Assembly (NCBI RefSeq): GCF_910591885.1
Contig: NC_063282.1
Span: 6,089,501-6,153,500 of the forward strand
From: Bombus terrestris
Taxonomy: Eukaryota; Arthropoda; Insecta; Hymenoptera; Apidae
Length of the DNA stretch: 64,000 nucleotides
Direction: 5' to 3'
Below are positions 1 through 11,649 of this stretch, piece after piece; the first letter of the stretch is position 1, and each line of letters starts with the position of its first letter. The notes below the pieces were generated by a model. It worked only from the letters and a program-made list of their open reading frames with translations, searched no databases and had not been told where the DNA came from. The translations under genes were made by a program, and so were the position numbers.

Positions 1-2400
1 GCATTTTCACTTTGCCATTGAATAGAGTTCCTTTGGCAAGCGCCTCCTCATGCATATGGATCAGCCATTCATCATATTTTGACGGAGAACGTTCCCACTC
101 TCGCGCTTCTATCCGGTATTAACACGGAATAATTATGTCTGGTTCGTCTGCTGGAAATCAATCGATGAAGTGTCGATTTTATGCAACGGGTCGAGTAATA
201 ATCTCGCGCTGCTTTTTTATTCAAAGTTGCTCGATTGATCACGGCCGATCTCGCCGTGTAACCGTGTTTGTTCTAAAGTTCCAGTCTAAAGTTTATGCTT
301 ACGGATCAGAATATTTTCGATTGGTTGAATACGTTCTTCCCTCCTTTCTCTTTCTTTTTTTCTTTTTTTTTTTTTTGCGAACACTTTTGTAACCAAATTT
401 TGTCCTAAAAATGAGGTTTCTTCCGCAAGAATTTTCATAAAGATGCATATTTCTGAAAATCCTATGTACGTGCTTCCGTAGCTTTTATCACGTAGAGAAT
501 GGAAATTTTTGGTTCTTTTCTAAGTCACGCCAGTTCTGAAAAGTGCGCACCGTCAAATAGAGTGCTCGCTTGAACGCCGTCATCTTGTTGAAAAAGAAAT
601 AAATAAATAAATAAAATAAAATTTGTTCTCCACTTATCGATAGTAATGGAACGAGTGTTATCAAACAGATTTTCTATCGTGTTCGTTGTTTAAAAAAGGT
701 GTGACTTTCACGCGTTTGAGATATCATCCCTCCATAATCGTATTCTTTGTCAACTGATAGAATGGTCTCCTTTTTATCTGAGAATCACATGATGATAAAA
801 TCACGCTCATAAGATTGTTTTGTTGTTCCGTAATTTTTATCTGCTGCAAGGAAATTATGCAGTGGTCTCTTATCTGATAAGGAACGAAATTGTTCGAACC
901 TTTTATCTCGTTTCGCCACTCTTGATGATTGTGATACACGTGCTGCGAGATTGTATTTTTAGAAAATTGCCGTGAAATTCTGCGAATGTACAGTGCGTGC
1001 AATTAATTCTCAGCTTGCTTGTAATCTCAAGAAAGATTAAAAATCTTTGAAGCGGAAATGTTAGTCCTCGAGATCGAGATATCTACCGTGTTCTTTTATA
1101 CGTTTCAAGTATCAATTATGATTTTAAAATATTTTACAAATCAATTATACGCTTGAAGTGAGATAAATTGTTGCACTATGTTTCGCAATACTTAATTTAT
1201 TTATCGTAACTTGGCGTGTAAAAGTATCATAGAAAAATCAGATAAATGTTATAAATTCCTTCTCTGTTATTTTCTGTCATATAAATTGGCAATTTCAAAG
1301 CGTGTTATTATATTCGAAAAAATCATACGTTCAACGATGGATAATTAAAATTCGGAAAGTCTTTTCAGTAGTAAAAATTACGTATATTAAGAAGCGAGCA
1401 ATAATGAATCGTGTATAAAATCCGTGAAAGACGTCACCATGGTCTTGTTATCAATTGCACACGAAATTATCAGGGCAACACGTTACATAAATTTATTATG
1501 AATATGCATGCGATCCGGCGTAACTTCTCTTGGCGCATCATCACTGATCAATGCAAATTGGATACCACGAATTAAGCGCAAGATGACAGGATGGCGAGAT
1601 TGCAACAACCGCAGGGCAATCCAATGTCGTATACGCCATAGGATATGGTCCCATTCCCAACACTTCCTCCCATATTTTCCATTCTCCAAAATAATAAATC
1701 GAGAAAATCATATAGATTTATAGAATCAGAGATATCACTTGAATCTAGTACGATTACAAACACGTATGTACCTTGTGAAATAATTTTTTATTTTAAATGA
1801 TAATTTTATAATAGAAGCATCTTCTAATTACTGTCAAGCTTGCAAAAAATCTTTTCTAAAATTAATTCCACGTAGTTTGTCTACGACGATAAATTTTTCG
1901 AGTTTGAATAACATTTTCAAGTAACAAATGATTTATTTCCATAGGTTTGTGTATCGCAAAGGGATGTCATAAATTGTAATAAATTGCAAAGTGAATTAAA
2001 AAAAAAATGATAGTTACAAATTACGCAAGAGTGTTTAAATAATTTTCTCTGATTTACCCTATTTTTTTACATTTTTTCCACTCTTGTCTATTTTCCAATT
2101 TTGCAGTTGAAACCAAAGCGAGACAACAATTGACGTTAATGTGAAAATTTCTGCAACGATGAAATTTTTCGCAGATGGCAACAATTTGATGGCACTCCCT
2201 TCCGAGCGAAAATTTGATTTCAAACCCTGATCAAAATTTTAAATATACATTTCTTTTGTTCGCGCTCGCGTTTCAAGCGTTTGTGATTGATGCAACTGCT
2301 ACGTGATTAAATTCATTATCGAGGGAAATAAATTTTAAGAACGTTGAACGCGAAACTGTTTAACGAGTCGGTGATTTCCATCGAAATCGCGATTAATCGA
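1..2400. other. Non-coding stretch, no gene seen
   Basis: No open frame here resembles a known protein. It holds a T-rich run at about 344-376, an ATAAATA-type simple repeat at about 594-622, and ordinary AT-rich sequence. Between about 1500 and 1720 composition is richer in GC and short frames are open on both strands, but none shows a family motif and no splice-site pair frames them. I read the stretch as intergenic or intronic. Confidence 0.6.
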
Positions 2401-4400
2401 GTCGTTCGACGGTTTGGAAACGTTAAGTGTCTAGAGGCTCAGAGCTAGAAATTGATTTCTGCGTCGACGAACCGGAGACACGGAATTTAGCGAATAAGCT
2501 GCTCCACCGGAGAGAAAAAGGACGCAATTTCGACTGTTCTTCTGTGACGCTGCGAATCGATTACTCGGAGAACAAGGCGCACTTTTCTTCCAACGAAAGG
2601 GTGAAGTCTCAGCAAAAGGAACGCGTGGAATTTCAATTTCCAAGGCCCACCCATTGATAAATGCCCTCTCCATTAATTGTTTTGTTGAGTTTAACCCTTT
2701 AAACTTTACGCTACATTAGCGATTCATTTATTCTAGTCGTCAGGTTAGCGATTTGTATTGCCCTTTAACGTTTAAACCTTTGTATGTATGCAGTTTCTAC
2801 TAATTAGTACTAAAGTAGTATTCTAGATTCATTGTCAAAATAAAATAATTATTATTATTATTTGGATCTTTTTTATGGATTATATCGTATAACAAGATTT
2901 TGAGAATTTGAACTTTGAGAGATATTTAAATTTTTGAGCTATATGTGTTATTCGTTTGTTAGCTTTATTGTTAATTAGGTTACGATTACTTTCTGCCATG
3001 ACTTAAAAACATATAATAAATTTATTTACTACATTGGCGAGAAGATCCATTAGTATAATACGGAAGGAGAAAGATAGTAAGCATGTAAACGAGTAATCAA
3101 TTAATTATAACCTAATAGCTGAGATTAATTCTGGATAGTACGTAATTAACAAAAAGTGACTAAGGAGGCATTTGAATAGAATTTAAATACGCAGAAATAC
3201 TAATTAATGAAACAATAACGAAAGCGATGAATTTCTCCTAACGATAAACGAGCCGTTTAGAAAGCATATTAATCAATTTCGTAAATCGAAAAGTAGGAAA
3301 AGACGATGATGTTCTAAGCATCACTTTTTGAAATTCACCTTAAAATTTACTTAATTTAAATAGAAATAAATAATCTTAAAATTAACAAAAACCAACGTGG
3401 ATGAAGCACGTAAGAAGGACGATGAGTAATACCAGCTGGTTCACATCGTTTTAACTCTTAACCAGTTGAATTTTTCTAGTATTTATCGCGAGAATTCCTC
3501 TAAGAAAAAAGAAGAGAATGAAATTTCAATCCAGAATCAATTTAATTTAGTAATGTAACCTTAAGATAAGAAGGAGCTGTGAATCTACTTTAGAAGCTTA
3601 TAAGAAGATCACAATTTTCCAAGATTTCTGCATCAATTTGATAACGTACTCGATTCAATCTGTCGATGCATCCATTTTACTCGCCTCGAGGAAAAGCGAG
3701 GGATAAGCAAAGTGAAATTTCTTGATATTTTTTGTTGGCTGGCGAAGGAGCCAATCGCAATCGAATTTATCGAAAAATGAGTCGATTCGCTCGTGTAAAG
3801 TGATTACCATAAACGTTCCATGGTGGTTATGGAAAGCCCCGAGAGTTATAGAGAACGTGTCGTCCGTTGCTCCAACTTCCGCCAACCACAATATTCACCG
3901 ACCTCTGTAAACATCTGTCGGCTCTTTGTAACTCGGTTTAATCGGAAACTCGTTTAACTGGCGGCCAATTTTTTCTTCTTGAAATACCGTGGACGCTTCG
4001 AATATAATTATTCAACTTTGCTTGTCGACCAACGCTTCTCTTCCAAGCTGAAAATGCAAATATTAAGCTCTTCCAGGCTCGGAGTTATTGGCTGTTTCCA
4101 GTGAAATGTGTAACATTCAACGCATTCTATTTTCGCCAGGTGGTCTACCTTTCACGTTATTTCGTTGCATTTTTCCTGACTTATATCGTTGATTTAATAG
4201 AAAAATGACCGAGTCGAAAAGAGCAAAAAGAAATAAACTTCTTTAGCAGTTTCCTACAATTTGGCAACCATCTTCGAATCGAAAATAGTTAACATAATCT
4301 CGTCAATTATCTGTGTTAATGCTACAACGATCGATTATCACGATATAATACAAGATCAATCTCGTTGTCATCGCTGTTACGTTAAATTCATTTTCGTGAA
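2400..4400. other. Non-coding stretch
   Basis: AT-rich sequence without a supported gene. Short frames on both strands at 2427-2673 and 3655-3910 overlap one another and have no recognisable motif. A TTAACCC word followed by CATTAGCGA at about 2693-2730 resembles the better-preserved motif at 4529-4567 and may be a decayed mobile-element end. Confidence 0.5.
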
Positions 4401-4528
4401 CAGAGAACAAGTTTTGTGAGCTATGACGTTCTTCCTGCTAAGCAGTGTAAGTAATTTAGTAGCATAAGCAATTAAGTAATTTAGCAGCTTTTTTACAACT
4501 TAACTAAAATTTCGGGGTCGAGGGTGCT

Positions 4529-4567
4529 TAACCCCTTCCCCTACATTAGCGAGTCTGACTCGCTAAA
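4529..4567. repeat. TTAACCCC end with adjoining 21-bp palindrome
   Basis: TTAACCCC at 4529-4536 is followed by a perfect palindrome at 4547-4567, with 10-bp arms TTAGCGAGTC and GACTCGCTAA around a single T. A TTAA next to CC and a palindromic core is the layout seen in the TTAA-flanked elements at 29.4 and 51.7 kb, so this may be one end of a related decayed element. I could not find a convincing opposite end. Confidence 0.35.
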
Positions 4568-4699
4568 AGGCTATGGCCTTGTTAATTATCATTTACCTTG
4601 TTAATATTTAATTATCACATATTTATACATGTTAATTATCAATTTCATTATCTGAACTATGACATTCCTCCTGTTGAATAATATAATTTTGTGAAATGC

Positions 4700-4990
4700 C
4701 AGATTGATGGAGGCAAATACTACTTGTTCATTGATTTTCAGTGGTCGTTCAGTTTTAGTTAAGCTAAGTAGTGCAATTTAATTGGATGATTATGATGCTC
4801 CTATTGTGGGAGATTAATAGACAAATACCATTTGTTCGTTGATTTGCAGTGGTCGTTCACTTTTACTTAAGTTAAGTAGCGTAATTTCGTCGGACGATTA
4901 TGATACTCCTATGCTAGTAAATTACTAGGAAAAAACTATTTGTTCATTGATTTTTGATGGCCGTCCACCCTTCATGCCACTTTATTACGT
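4700..4990 (+). repeat. Tandem repeat, 108-bp period
   Basis: The word TTGTTCATTG (or TTGTTCGTTG) recurs at 4724, 4832 and 4940, exactly 108 bases apart each time. It is followed in the first two copies by a near-identical stretch containing CAGTGGTCGTTCA and then GATTATGAT with CTCCTAT. About 2.4 copies are clear. Weaker relatives of the GACTATGACATTC part occur at about 4420 and 4655, suggesting the array once began further left. No frame is open across it. Confidence 0.8.
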
Positions 4991-5279
4991 TCTTCGCGAT
5001 TCGCATTGCCAGTTTGCTGTATAGGTGAGCGACACGATTAAGAAAAGAGAATTTCTCTTTTTCTCCGGTGAACCAGTTTGAAATAGAAAATCAGGAAATT
5101 AACTTCTTCTCGTATGCTGTTCAAATGCCATCTGATACACGTAATTATCCGATATTTCCATTATATTTAATCACTGTGCTAGAAATATCCAGTTCGCTGC
5201 CTTAACACAATAAAATCTACATTTTGAAAAGCCTTTGCACGAATAAAGAAGCATCGAGGGCCAGCTGTCAACGAGTTTT

Positions 5280-5560
5280 ATACGACTGTCGAATAGTTGA
5301 TGTCGTCGGGTAACGCGTTAATTAGGAATTAATTGAGCCCCGGCCAATTATCGATCCAGCGTATTTCCGGTGTCGCGAATATTCTAATATTTATACAATT
5401 ATTCGATGTAACAACGCGGCACACTTGTCAAGTCCTCGATTTCCGCGACACTTTACACCGAAACGATTCAGTCCTCGATCGTGTTCCCTCGTTAATTGCC
5501 CAATTAATTAAGCGTTATTGACGCGTGCAAATGTACGTGCAAACACGACACACAACTCGT
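5280..5560. promoter_or_regulatory. Possible regulatory block with clustered AATTA sites
   Basis: Several homeodomain-type cores (TTAATTA, AATTAATT) occur close together at about 5318-5335 and 5490-5515, within sequence richer in GC and CpG than its flanks. Homeodomain proteins are known to bind TAATTA-type cores. That this is an enhancer is inference, since such cores are common by chance in AT-rich DNA. Confidence 0.25.
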
Positions 5561-6939
5561 GCATAATCTTTGCTCTACTTAACGACCAAGCGGTTTACAC
5601 AGATTTACACGCGAGACCTTCGATAACGTTCTACGAAATATTTTCCACCGGTTGATTAATTCCTCGTTCGTTACTATAGAAAATTTATATGCTAAAATAT
5701 TCCGGCGATATTTTATTAGTCAGCCGGTATTCTTCAAGCTATCCATCTATAACGATAACAAGTCTCTACGTTATCATGCTGCAAGCTTCTGTTTCTGGGA
5801 ACGAAATCATTGTAAATGCACGAAAACTGGCAAGCTCCTATCGTTGCTTTACAGCTTAAGTCGATCTTTAGAATATAGACATATGACTATGAATTCGATG
5901 TAACGATCGTAATAATTAATTCGATATAATGTCGCACGATTTGAAAGTTACATAAGCTATCTCTGTATTATTATGCTATTTTATTCCGCTCGGTATGTTA
6001 CGTTATATTAGTGCAGGATAATCTATTTACAAGTATATCGCGTGGTTTCGTGTACTTACGGAATATTTAAATTAGCATGACTCTACCGGATTTATAATAT
6101 TTATATTGTGCAAACATACCGTTTCAATATTTGGAGATCTGAATTTCAATTTTAAAATTGCAATAGAAGCGTACGTAAGAAAAGAACAGGTAATTGTCTA
6201 ATGATAATCTAATTGGCGAGGTGCATTTAGGAAAATCACCAGCTGTTAGAATTTTATTCAAGAAGCAATGCAACGATCAATTATAATTCTATTATTGTAA
6301 GAGAATAATTCTTCAACTAAAATTCTGCTTGCAAATATGTGCGAACGTAATACGTAGCTGTTGTCGGAATAATAAAAGCAAAATTAATTCGCTTATTTCA
6401 AGGATAGCTGTTAAAACACTGAATCAACGTAACGGTTGAATTTCACGCATTTACAGCCGGGGAGTACAGTTTGAATTCGATTAATTAACGACGCGCGACA
6501 TCGTACCGGTTACGGTATTTATTGATTTTCCGCAAAATTTGCAATTAACCGACTCCCTTCCCCGCTTTACAGAAATTAATTTAACCGCAAGATAAAATTA
6601 CTCTTCGATTATTCGCTGTACATGTATGTAAGCCAACGACAGAACCTGCCAATTTGAACAAAACGAACCGATAACAGATTTGATTAATTAATATATCGTA
6701 ATGACAGCGCGTCGTTAGTAATAAAATATGATTCGATAAAAAAATGTATCTTTAATCAGAATTACTCGCAACACGTAATGCATAAATCGCGTTTATTTTA
6801 TTTTGAAATTCAAATGAAAAATTATGAAACACATTGTTATTTACAATTTTCTAATATTTTTAAGTACTTTCGTTAAGAGCTTCGAAAACTTGTACTGCGT
6901 GTTGTTGTTGTCCGTTTAGCTAAGTTGTTAACGTAAATT

Positions 6940-7615
6940 GGCATTGTAGATTGCCATTGGAAATTGTCGATATAATTTGTCGATATAAATTGTGAATGTA
7001 TAAATCGTCATCATATATTGTCAATATAAATCATCCATATAAATGGTGAATGTGTAGGTGGTTATTGTAAATTCTCAATAAAAATTGTCAGTGTAAATTG
7101 TCAATATAAATTATGAATATGCAAATTGCTACTGTAAATTGTCGATATAAATTGCGAATATGTAAACTGTTATCGTAGATTCTCAATAAAAATTATGAAT
7201 ATAAATTGTCAATATACCTAGGTTGTCATCGTACGCTGTCAATATAAATTGTGAACGTAAATTGTCGATATATGTTGTAAATGTAAATTGTCAATATATA
7301 CTGTCAATGTGAATCGTCGATGGAAATTGTGAGTACGTAAATCGTCAATAGAAATTGTGAATCTGTGAATTGACAGTACAACAAATTGCCAATCGAAAAC
7401 TGTGAATGTAAATTGCCAATATACCTATGTTATATCAATGTAAACCGTCAATATAAACTGTGAATGTAAATCGACAATAATGTGAACAATGTAAATTGTC
7501 AACAACGTGGTCAATGCAAAATGTCAATAATGTGGTCAATGTAAATTGCCAACGTATATTGTCAGTGTAAATTATCCGTATACGTTGACGATACAAATTA
7601 TCGATATATATGTAA
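6940..7615 (+). repeat. Degenerate short-unit minisatellite
   Basis: About 670 bases are built from variants of a 13-14-base unit, such as AAATTGTCAATAT alternating with AAATTGTGAATGT. The unit drifts but recurs with few breaks, including AAATTGTCGATAT forms. The alternation of the TCAATAT and TGAATGT versions suggests a higher-order unit of about 26-28 bases. No long frame is open across it. Confidence 0.85.
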
Positions 7616-7619
7616 CATT

Positions 7620-10220
7620 CTATCGAAACTGGCCCATAGAAACCAAAAACATGCGCACGATTGTCCCTATTGTTAGCGAAACTAATAAACTTTACGGATT
7701 CGTAAATAAGTCAAACTGGCGTGAGCCTTGTCACCTGCAGGAACGTAATTTGTCAGTTCGACAACCTAATTGAAATATTTATCCCGAAAACTCCGCACAG
7801 TTAACTTTCCCTCGATATTCACCCCAAATGCCTTGAACCAAATAAATTTTTCCACTCGGACCTTCCGCCGATACTCTCGTTTCTATTTAATTTCCAACAT
7901 ACTTCGATCGATATTGTATTTCCGGAAATATTTCAAGCGTAATTAGAGAGCCTTGCGCTCACTTTCCTCTTTCAATCCGTGTTGTCCTAATTCTCGCGGT
8001 GTATATAGAGCGTCGTTGCGGGTTCCGTGGCTCTTTTGAAAAAGTTTTTGCGCTTCTTTCAAGAGGTCGTTTCGAGTCAATAGGCCATCCGACTTGAGGA
8101 TTCGGCCAGGCCAGCACTGGAGTAACCGTGCGGAGGACAGAGACGGGGACGAGGAACGGAATGGTTCAAATATTTGACCAAAGGGTGACCACATCGAGAG
8201 AGCGTAGATGGCTATCTTTAAAATTCAGTGCTCCTGTCGGTGTAACGGGTGTGTTCAGAAGTTCCCGCCATTTTCTGCTGGCCTCTGTCCACGGCAATGG
8301 AATTTCGGAGGTAAAAACTAGTCGAAGATGCTCGGTGAAACCGACAGATGTCGAGATAACTATTGGAAAAGTTTCAAGATGGAGAAACTTGTCGAAAAAT
8401 TCAGCTCGGTACAGAACAATTCTCGTATCGATGTGAATCCTGGCTATCGAGGCAGATTATACTATACGCTTCAGCTCAAAGTGTATTTCATCCTATTTAT
8501 TAGAGTATACACGTAATGATTAATCGTAGGCAACCTGCAGCGTTTATGCCTCAAACTCGAAATTTCCCTCGTAAATTTCTTTGAAGCGAATCTTCGTTTC
8601 TGCGGAGGAGCGTTCGAAACGTTTGACTCGAAGTTTCATCGTATAGCGTTTGCGAAGACTTGCAAAGGTATCTCAACATTTTGTTAGAATATTTTGATAT
8701 TCTAAAATGGTACGAAAAGTGGCGGATATCAACGATATAGTTTGGCTGTGCAAGGAACGAGAAAATATGTTTAGCCACGAAAGGTTAAAACTAAATTTGT
8801 CACGTTTGCCAACAAATTTTATACTTTACCATTTGCAAGATGAGAAAATCCAATAACACCCTCATGTAAACTTAAACAAAAATGTAGCATGGAATAAGAT
8901 AAACTGTACACTGTATGTTAAAGATAATAATAAAATAAAAGTAATTATACTATAAATAATAATAGTAATTTGACGTCGTATTCATCATCTTTTTTTTTCT
9001 TTTCTCCCCGTTTCTTTTTTTAATGAAAAGCATATTTAATTTTCCCACGTTCTCCGATCGAGATCGTTAAAAATGATTGTTTACGGGATTATGCATGACC
9101 AGATGAGAAAACGATACCCAAGAATGATTGAGGTAAATGAACGTGAGAAAGAAATAAACTATACTTCAATACGACTACTGTTACTTGGTAAAACGTAATA
9201 TTCGTTCTGTCTGTTGAAACAATTAATATTATGAAAATGAACGAGGATCGGAGTATACGAAGTATTTTCCAGGAAATGATTATTCCATCGTATAATAAAT
9301 ACGTGAAGCAACGCGAGACGCGCCTGATCCTTTGATAATATTATAATAATCGGTTCAAGTGTAACAAGCGATCCCATGTTAATAAGAACGATTAACATAT
9401 CGTGAGAGATCAGTTCTCACAGAGTTCAGCACGAGTCAAGGGCTATTTATCAAATGCTGAAAGAAATTAAATCCCTGCTACGTTCTCTGCGACCGAATTG
9501 TATCGTGCAATCGTTGAAAGGTTTCTGAACTGCGAGGAAGACATAGAAAAAACTGTTGATCGAATGTTTCGTTCCAATTTTACGTCGAAGGTATTCTGAA
9601 AACATTAAAAATGTTTGTATTTATCGAGATGAGAATGAGATTAGAACATAAACATTCGACAACTGCGACGGTTTTAAAATACGCTTTTAAAATAGAAATG
9701 TAAAACAGCCGGAACACACGAGATATATTGAGATGAATGTTCATTGCGAAATAAATCGAGCGTCGTTGGAAAATATGTTGGAAAAATAGGACGACTCTTG
9801 GAGGGACAAACTGGTTAAAAAAGTGTTTAAGAAAGAGTGGTCCCGACGAAGGGAAGTTTGATCAAGACTAAGAAGTTTTGGCAGCAAGTAGCATAGTCGA
9901 TGTGCTAACTTCACGGGAAACTTTGCTGTGTGCCTCTTACCCTTTCTTCAAGGCCGTCATGGTCGCTGTTTACTAGGGTTGCTATTGTCGAGGTGAGCGA
10001 ACTCGTAAGTTCCTGTAAACAAATCAATTCCGCAGTAAAAATTACCGGCTGGCTATTCTCTCGTTCTTCCCTTCTTCTTCTTCTTCGTGATCGATCGAAG
10101 TTTCTGTTCTTTCTATTTCTCATTTCTAAAGTTGCAATAATATACGGGAATGATTAGCGATTATACTTATTTACTTGCAATTGACATACATATACTGGCA
10201 CATAAATAGGGAGAGTCCAT
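7620..10220. other. Non-coding stretch
   Basis: No supported gene. A GC-richer section at about 8000-8450 is open in short frames on both strands (for example 8128-8436 plus, 7943-8194 minus), but the peptides carry no family motif and the two strands overlap, so I treat both as chance. The part at 8900-9030 is very AT-rich and low in complexity. Confidence 0.5.
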
Positions 10221-10224
10221 GTGC

Positions 10225-10310
10225 CAAATTCAATTTGGTTTGTAATCATTGCTCGAAATAAAAATTTGGAAGCTTCTCTATGTTTATAGTTGGAGTAGAA
10301 AAGGAAAATG
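10225..10310 (+). repeat. Dispersed repeat fragment shared with the 46-kb hairpin loop
   Basis: The stretch around TTTGGTTTGTAATCATTGC, followed by ATAAAAATTTGGAAGC and TATGTTTATAG, closely resembles the loop of the inverted repeat at 46166-46270, which reads TTCGGTTTGTAATTATCGC, AAAAATTTGCAAGCC and TATATTTGTAG. The order of the three words is conserved, so the two are probably copies of one dispersed repeat. Confidence 0.5.
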
Positions 10311-10319
10311 TATTTTTAA

Positions 10320-11215
10320 ATCTTATACTGTAGAAAAAAAAAAAATAGAAACACTGTCACGTTAGATCAAATTAAATCTGTCGGAATTAAGTAAAATAGT
10401 CAATCTTCTCTTGGAATAAAAATAAATAAATAAAATAAAAGTTAAATACAGTTAATATTCCTTATTCATGGATTTTACCAAAAAATACCCGAATGTTTCT
10501 ATTTCTTTCTACGCTCCAAGTACCCATCGATTATAAAGCCAGCACATAAATAACAAATGAGTAAAAATAAGAAATGTACGTATGTTTATACAAGATTTTC
10601 ACAAAACACTTGACTCTCAATTCACTTGATACGTTATAATGAAAATACAAATAAAAAGGAAAAGAAAAAACATCGGAGAAACGTCAGGGAGCTTTAGCAA
10701 ACGAGACCACGCGCTCGTTAACAATGGAAAAGAGCATAAAGCGTGAACGAGAAACGTTATGGAATCGCGACGAGGCGTGAAAGCTGCGTCGTGACGCGTT
10801 TAACACGAGTCGAGAGGCGAAGAACTCGGAAAGGAAATCCATTCATGAGTCTGATTCCAGCGCCACTGACATCGTAACTCTCTTGCTCATCCTTTTCCTG
10901 TTATTTCAACCCTAACTCGTTTCAATAATATCCGTCAATGGATTTTGTCCCTTTTTACTCCGTTTCGTCCTTACACAGAAGCCTTTGCTTATTGAGTCTT
11001 CTGCCACAGTGCAAGGAAGACACACGAAAAGAATTCGTTCAAAATTTCTTCAAATCGTCAAAGAACAACGACGCGCGTACACGTGGAACACACGACGATG
11101 ATACAAAACTGATATTTGCTTCAAAACACGATATATTTATATTCCATACGTATAACACTCAATTTAATTGATCTAATTTGGTATTGTTCGATTAGTTAAC
11201 GGTCAACAGTAGAAC
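10320..11215. other. Non-coding stretch left of the mariner relic
   Basis: No supported gene. It contains an A run near 10333-10346 and an AAATAAATAAATAAAATAAA simple repeat near 10420-10440. Short frames at 10938-11171 have no recognisable motif. Confidence 0.5.
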
Positions 11216-11580
11216 GTGAAAGAAACATTTTTGCAAGTACTTGTTTCTCGTTGGCCTGGAACAAACTCAAACATGATTCACCAAGACAACGTAAGAAGAC
11301 CACGTGTCAAAAACTGGTGCAACTTGTATGTTCTGCCCCATCTACCATATTCACTGGATTTGCACGCTCAGGCTATCGCGTATTCCGCTCGTTACGAAAC
11401 CTCAACAATAAGAAGTTGTGTTCTTTGGAACACTGGTAGAACGAATTGGTTTCTTTTTCTCGCAAGACCGAGCAATTTCACGCCGATGGAACAACCAAGT
11501 TATGACGAACGCGGCGAAAAGTCATTGGCGAAAGCGGCGGTACGTAGATTGAAAACAATATACGTAAAGGAGAAAACATC
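11216..11580 (+). pseudogene. Broken mariner-family transposase relic (C-terminal half)
   Basis: The first frame reads IHQDNVRRPRVKNW and then LPHLPYSLDL, matching the mariner transposase core known as HDNARPH followed by LPHPPYSPDLAPSDYH. Right after YSLDL the match moves to another frame, GYRVFRSLRNLNNKKLCSLEHW-like, equivalent to the family's DYHLFRSLQNSL segment. A stop follows, and the match then continues as NELVSFFASK, like the family's FFA-K segment. The relic therefore has at least one frameshift and one stop and cannot make an active enzyme. The N-terminal DNA-binding half is not visible, and I did not find terminal inverted repeats. Mariner enzymes cut and paste DNA using three acidic residues; the Asp of QDN is kept, the last catalytic Asp falls at the break. 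Confidence 0.85.
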
Positions 11581-11649
11581 TTTCAGTTTGACTGTAAAAA
11601 CGGAACGAAGCTCTCCGCTCAAACCAATTCTAATTCTAACTTGTTAGAA

